A DNA stretch of 64,000 bases, taken from contig OX392529.1 of the NCBI GenBank assembly GCA_947623455.1, forward strand, positions 8,804,001 through 8,868,000, read 5' to 3'. The DNA is from Mimachlamys varia (taxonomy: Eukaryota > Mollusca > Bivalvia > Pectinida > Pectinidae). The notes under the pieces were generated by a model. The model had not been told where the DNA came from and ran no database searches. It saw only the letters and a list, made by a program, of their open reading frames with translations. Positions 59,445 through 64,000 of this stretch are shown here, piece after piece. Numbering within the stretch: the first letter of the stretch is position 1; each line of letters opens with the position of its first letter. The position numbers and the translations under genes were made by a program.

Positions 59445-60335
59445 CAGCTAAGTTTCAGATATTGGGTTAATATTCTTATGTTTAAGTTGTCTAATTGTCA
59501 GGTGTTGGGTTGATATTGTTGTGTTTAAGCCAAGTGTCAAATGTTGTGTTTGCTTTGTTGTGTTTAAGCCAAGTGTCAAATGTTGTGTTTGCTTTGTTGT
59601 GTTTAAGCTAAGTGTCAAATGTTGTGTTTGCTTTGTTGTGTTTAAGCTAAGTGTCAGGTGGTGGGTTGATATTGTTGTGTTTAAGCTAAGTGTCAGGTGG
59701 TGGGTTGATATTGTTGTGTTTAAGCCAAGTGTCAGGTGGTGGGTTGATATTGTTGTGTTTAAGCCAAGTGTCAGGTGGTGGGTTGATATTGTTGTGTTTA
59801 AGCTAAGTGTCAAATGTTGTGTTTGCTTTGTTGTGTTTAAGCCAAGTGTCAAATGTTGTGTTTGCTTTGTTGTGTTTAAGCTAAGTGTCAAATGTTGTGT
59901 TTGCCTTGTTGTGTTTAAGCCAAGTGTCAGGTGGTGGGTTGATATTGTTGTGTTTAAGCTAAGTGTCAGGTGGTGGGTTGATATTGTTGTGTTTAAGCTA
60001 AATGTCAAATGTTGTGTTTGCTTTGTTGTGTTTAAGCTAAGTGTCAGGTGATGGGTTGATATTGTTGTGTTTAAGCTAAGTGTCAGGTGGTGGGTTGATA
60101 TTGTTGTGTTTAAGCTAAGTGTCAGGTGGTGAGTTGATATTGTTGTGTTTAAGCTAAGTGTCAGGTGTTGGGGTGATTTTGTTGTGTTTAAGCTACATAT
60201 ATGAAAGTGTCAGGTGGTGGGTTGATATTGTTGTGTTTAAGCTAAGTGTCAAATGTTGTGTTTGCTTTGTTGTGTTTAAGCTAAGAGTCAGATGTTGAGC
60301 TGATTTCATTGTGCTTAAGCTAAGTGTCAGGAGTT
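59445..60335. repeat. 39-bp minisatellite of two interspersed subtypes
   Basis: About 23 copies of GTTGTGTTTAAGCTAAGTGT followed either by CAGGTGGTGGGTTGATATT or by CAAATGTTGTGTTTGCTTT. The 13-codon unit keeps frames open on both strands (176 and 186 codons); these are repeat artefacts, not genes. Confidence 0.96.
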
Positions 60336-62212
60336 TGATTGCTATTTTTGTCAATTACCTGGCATCTGATAACAGGGAGATATTGTTGTTATATGTTCAT
60401 GGTTTAATCCACCATTTTAGTATAAAATCAGCATGTACTTAAGAGATATATGTAATTTCGAATTGATTAAGTCACGCCAGCCACTCGTGCTGCCAGGAGG
60501 GTTCCAATATTTTCGTGTAGGAGACAATGGACGCTAAATGAGTGGCTACTTCGCTAGTCAGTGCCCAACATCTCAACAACACACTTACACCGACGCCCGC
60601 TCTTACAGAGTATATCGTTTATGTACCCTTAAACGGCTACTCTCACAGAACGGCACGTAAACATTTACATAACCGGGACTGATTCGGGGTCTTATAAAAA
60701 CTTCTTTGACAGCCAAGCACGTGGCACGTTTGACCGGACATCCGTGGATATACTAAATCGGAATATATCGGCTAATTTGTTTAGCGGATCACGCATTGAC
60801 AGCGAGAGTCATTCAGATGATCCGCCATTTATAAAGCTAATTTGTGATTTGGACACTTACATAAGCGACACTTTCGATCAAGTAGATAATGGTGTTTTGA
60901 TGTAAGCACCATATCAAATGTCTAACTGTTTGTGACTGGTAACAAAACAGATGACATAGAAGATGTGTAAAAAAGAGACGATGTCCATTACAAATCAACA
61001 CAATTCTTATTTATCAGTTAAAGGAAGAAAAACGAATAGCGTGGCCCGTGTCTGTCTAATAGTGTACAGCTTTTTCGCGGGAACGAAATAACGACAAGAG
61101 CTTTTTGTTTCATTAGTTCAGACCTTATACACTGACGGATGTTTCACATAAAAGTCACTCAACCAATCAGTTATAATCGCCGCACAATGGCTAATAGATA
61201 CGTCTGGTGTTTGTCCGGCACCCATTTAGTCTACAGATATACGTGATTGGCTAAACGCTTTACTCAGTCATGCTTGTAATATTAGCATTTGTTTTGTAAC
61301 CTTGCATTAACATACAAACGACTAATTATATAAGTAATTAAAGTTTTGTTTGTCATACCTGTTAAACTAGTACCCAGGGAAATCTCAGCTGCTATATACA
61401 TTTCACCCAATCAATTAGCCGAATAGCTTAATTGTACTATAAAACAATTCAATGATTACACCAACACCCCAATGACTATATTAAACGGTGTTTAAAAGCT
61501 GACTGTTCTTTTATTGATATTGTGTGACGGTCAATAGGCGTGAAACGGACTTGAGCACGCGCGCACCGTCTCTGTGCCTTACCGATGCGAAACACAGGTA
61601 AAATGTGTGGACATAGCTGTGTTGTTTTGCACGTGTAAGCGGCTACATGAATACAGGAACTACAGCGTATGGTGATAGGTACTCGCCAGTATTTCAATGA
61701 ATAAATATAATAATATGTTTTGTAGTGAAGCCCAAATGACCTGAAATTAAAAATATATATATATTCTTTTTCTTTTATCTTACTGGAATCAGTCTTTTCA
61801 GTCTTTGGAGCTTTTACAGGGCATTTACAGGGTGAATACATGTACAGTTTAGAGAGTCAGTCATTTTTCTCTACAGGATTTTACAATACATGGCTGTGCT
61901 TCGTTCACCTATATGATGAGTCAGTGAATTTCACTATGTTCTATGAAAACATGAACAGCGAGTTAATGGCACTGTTTGTTCCAGTGTAAGGGTGATTATT
62001 ACATATTTTATATCAGTCCAAAGAGAAAAAAAAATTGTAGTAACAATGATTATCCAAAGTTTGTGTACATGTTTTCGCATAATGATATAACAGGGTGTAC
62101 CAATGTGGATCACACATATATAGGGAAATGGTTGCATTATATCATCATTATTTCAGTCAGGGTCGGGATGTTTGAAATAATTTTAAATATAGAACGTCGG
62201 AGAATCCTCAGG
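60336..62212. other. 1.9-kb stretch without supported gene
   Basis: Somewhat more GC-rich between 60470 and 60860. The 121-codon minus frame at 61476-61841 has no recognisable domain; not called. Confidence 0.4.
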
Positions 62213-62237
62213 CTCCTTATATTTGGAATATAAGGAG
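62213..62237. repeat. Short palindrome
   Basis: CTCCTTATATTTGGAATATA followed by AGGAG: an 11-bp stem with a three-base loop. The adjoining 62238-62889 is AT-rich with no recognised feature. Confidence 0.7.
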
Positions 62238-62893
62238 AATGCCTGAAAGGGAAGTTTTTCTTTGGGAACCGGGGAATGGGGAATTTTCATTTTTTGTTTC
62301 AAAAGGTTCATTCATGATATCAATTAAATCAAAGGTTTATTTGTTGAAAATACATTATATTGTCATGATCCCAGTAACAGTTGGAAATGGGTAATCAACG
62401 AATCGGAAGTTTGAACTTCCGTGGTCTTGCTAGTGATTTTGTCAAGAGACGGGATATGTTCCATAGATGTCGATCAAAAAATGATATTACAATATTAAGG
62501 ATGTACTCTTGTGAGGTTTCAGTCACGTTCAAGTCTCGTTTATGTCTCATTTAAAGATTTTATGTTATATTGAAAAAAACTATGATCAATTTTAATAGCA
62601 TAAATGCATCTGAAAATTGTGTCAAAAATATAAGTGTCTGTTGCTTGTAGAACGTTTTAACCTGAATTTTAAAAAATTACCAATTTGGCGGCCATTTTGA
62701 ATATGCGTATTTCTGTCTATTTTATGCACTTTCCGAATGGGCAAAATTTCACCATTTTGATGCTAGATCGATCTCTTAAAAACATCAACATTTAGCCATT
62801 TTTAATTATAGCAAGCTAAGTTTTGCTGTACATATAGAAATAGTATGCTACAAAGTGGATAATATACAATTTTTGTATTTTTTTATACATTAA

Positions 62894-63278
62894 AGGCCTA
62901 ATATACGTAACTTCAGGAAATTTTTCGTGATTCTAAAAAATTCTGAAAAAAAAATCCAGTTGATAACCATGCAAAATTAAGCCTAAAATGAAATAAACCT
63001 GAGCGGTAACTAACAAGAGACTCATGACAGAAAAATCCGAAGAATTGAAAATGATTCAGGTGGGGCCCACTTCAACAACAAACCGAAGGTAGACGACAGT
63101 TCAAAATGGACGCGTGTTTACAAATACCGAGTTTCAACTACTGATCTACCAGTAACCGCGTAAGAATTCATCTTGAAATTTCTGATATCAGTTAATCTTA
63201 ACTAAATCTATAATAATTAAAGGTTATAATGTTTGATTTTCGCTTCAAGTTTTGCTAAAAGTTACGTATATTGGGCCT
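62894..63278. mobile_element. MITE with TTAA target duplication (piggyBac-type)
   Basis: 385 bp with inverted termini: left AGGCCTAATATACGTAACTT, right complementing to AGGCCCAATATACGTAACTT. TTAA flanks both sides (62890-62893 and 63279-63282). TTAA duplications are characteristic of piggyBac-family transposition. There is no ORF, so it is non-autonomous. Confidence 0.88.
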
Positions 63279-63384
63279 TTAAGTGTAACTGGAGCAGTTG
63301 TTATTTTTGAACTTGAACCTGTAAAAAATAACACAAATAATAAAGGGACAAAAATTTAAGCACACTAACCCCCCATTTTTACGA

Positions 63385-63510
63385 CGGTTTTAGAAAGAGA
63401 AACCCATTTTCTTTTCATCCGCCAGATATTAAAAAAAGTTTGATATCAGAACTTTTTTTATTAAGCATTATATCTGCAAAAAATGGTGAAAAAATGAGGA
63501 TTTTTTTCAT
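63385..63510 (+). repeat. Dispersed repeat family K, copy 2
   Basis: GGTTTTAGAAAGAGAAACCC, ATTTTCTTTTCATCCGCCAG, ATATT, TTTTTATTAAGCATTATATC; counterpart of 34737-34870. Confidence 0.65.
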
Positions 63511-63569
63511 TTAAGGATTAACCTTTGACTTTGTTTAGTTTATTAGATCATAAAACCAATGGAGCAGTC

Positions 63570-63610
63570 GGTAAATTTAACGTAAACGCTTCGCGTTTAC
63601 GCAATTTACC
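63570..63610. mobile_element. Hairpin preceding family M copy 2, TTC centre
   Basis: GGTAAATTTAACGTAAACGC, TTC, GCGTTTACGCAATTTACC: a stem broken by a small bulge, with TTC at 63590-63592. Confidence 0.88.
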
Positions 63611-63627
63611 TCGTGCTAATTCTTATA

Positions 63628-64000
63628 TTTACAGTATTTTCTTATAAATGGTTCATAAATTTTCTGTTCAATTTAGCCCTATCTGCAGACATTATTTCAT
63701 TTCAAAACTTACAAACGTGCAAACAGTTCAATAAATGTAACAGCATGAAATTTGCATAATCGGTAGCTAGCTCCGCCCATGTCAATTGTTGATGACGTCA
63801 TACAATTGTGATTCGAACGGGATGATTTGCATAGATCCGCCCTCATGTATTGTTGTCGACGTCATAGAAATTGTGCACGCTCTCAAGAATAGTTATTGGG
63901 AAAATAACACTAGTTTGCAGTACAATGGTTATCGAGTGAATATCAGTGTAGACTGTAAATATATTAGAATGAACCATTCATCTGATAATCTGTATGGAAT
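63628..64000 (+). repeat. Dispersed repeat family M, copy 2
   Basis: Counterpart of 56355-56700 (landmarks listed there). It is the better of the two at TCGGTAGCTAGCTCCGCC and continues to the window edge. Confidence 0.88.

Noticed and set aside
59448..60051. Open frames of 176 and 186 codons
   Set aside because: Explained by the 39-bp tandem unit (13 codons) free of stops on both strands.
61476..61841. 121-codon minus-strand ORF
   Set aside because: No domain, low-complexity AT-rich middle, no copy elsewhere in the window.

Overview
The window is animal nuclear DNA, AT-rich, and most likely from a bivalve mollusc. The evidence is the absence of operons or dense coding, decayed non-LTR retrotransposons, and dispersed repeats with CCGTCCGTCC-type blocks led by GC-rich hairpins (26.3, 31.7 and 57.7 kb) of a kind common in molluscan genomes. 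No complete host protein-coding gene could be supported. The species assignment is inference.

Roughly a quarter of the window is minisatellite, in at least ten unrelated families: 32 bp (1-4388), 47 bp (8971-9451), 40 bp (11441-13733), 62 bp (17600-21460), 31 bp in two orientations (21924-22246), 66 bp (38746-39496), 43 bp (41342-42054), 21 bp (47235-48395), 73 bp (49232-50880), 32 bp (51035-51410), 49 bp (52983-54447) and 39 bp (59445-60335). Several show higher-order structure. The long periodic open frames in the 21- and 39-bp arrays are artefacts of units divisible by three.

The rest is mostly transposon debris. There is a LINE with endonuclease and reverse transcriptase readable in one frame but for two stops (42918-46150, minus), and an older LINE remnant of another lineage (5657-7420, minus). 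A third reverse-transcriptase family has three RT remnants (8.2-8.7, 27.4-27.9 and 52.5-52.8 kb); its 3' region recurs in several separate pieces. MITE-like elements lie at 900-1838, 4849-5491, 7746-7986 and 62894-63278. Two of them have readable target duplications (TA; TTAA), and for the first an unoccupied paralogous site lies inside the same minisatellite.

The most unusual structures are a 3.4-kb inverted duplication (13983-17428) and a set of fold-back hairpins. Each arm of the duplication carries a decayed small ORF ending at a hairpin. The fold-backs at 14.5, 16.9, 28.6, 42.1, 56.3 and 63.6 kb, and the short hairpins heading the 31.7- and 57.7-kb repeats, have unrelated arms but nearly all centre on a GAA/TTC triplet. 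Possible host signals are few: a TATA/initiator/splice-donor arrangement near 40.06-40.20 kb and a membrane-anchor-like ORF at 39.55-39.83 kb, both weak.
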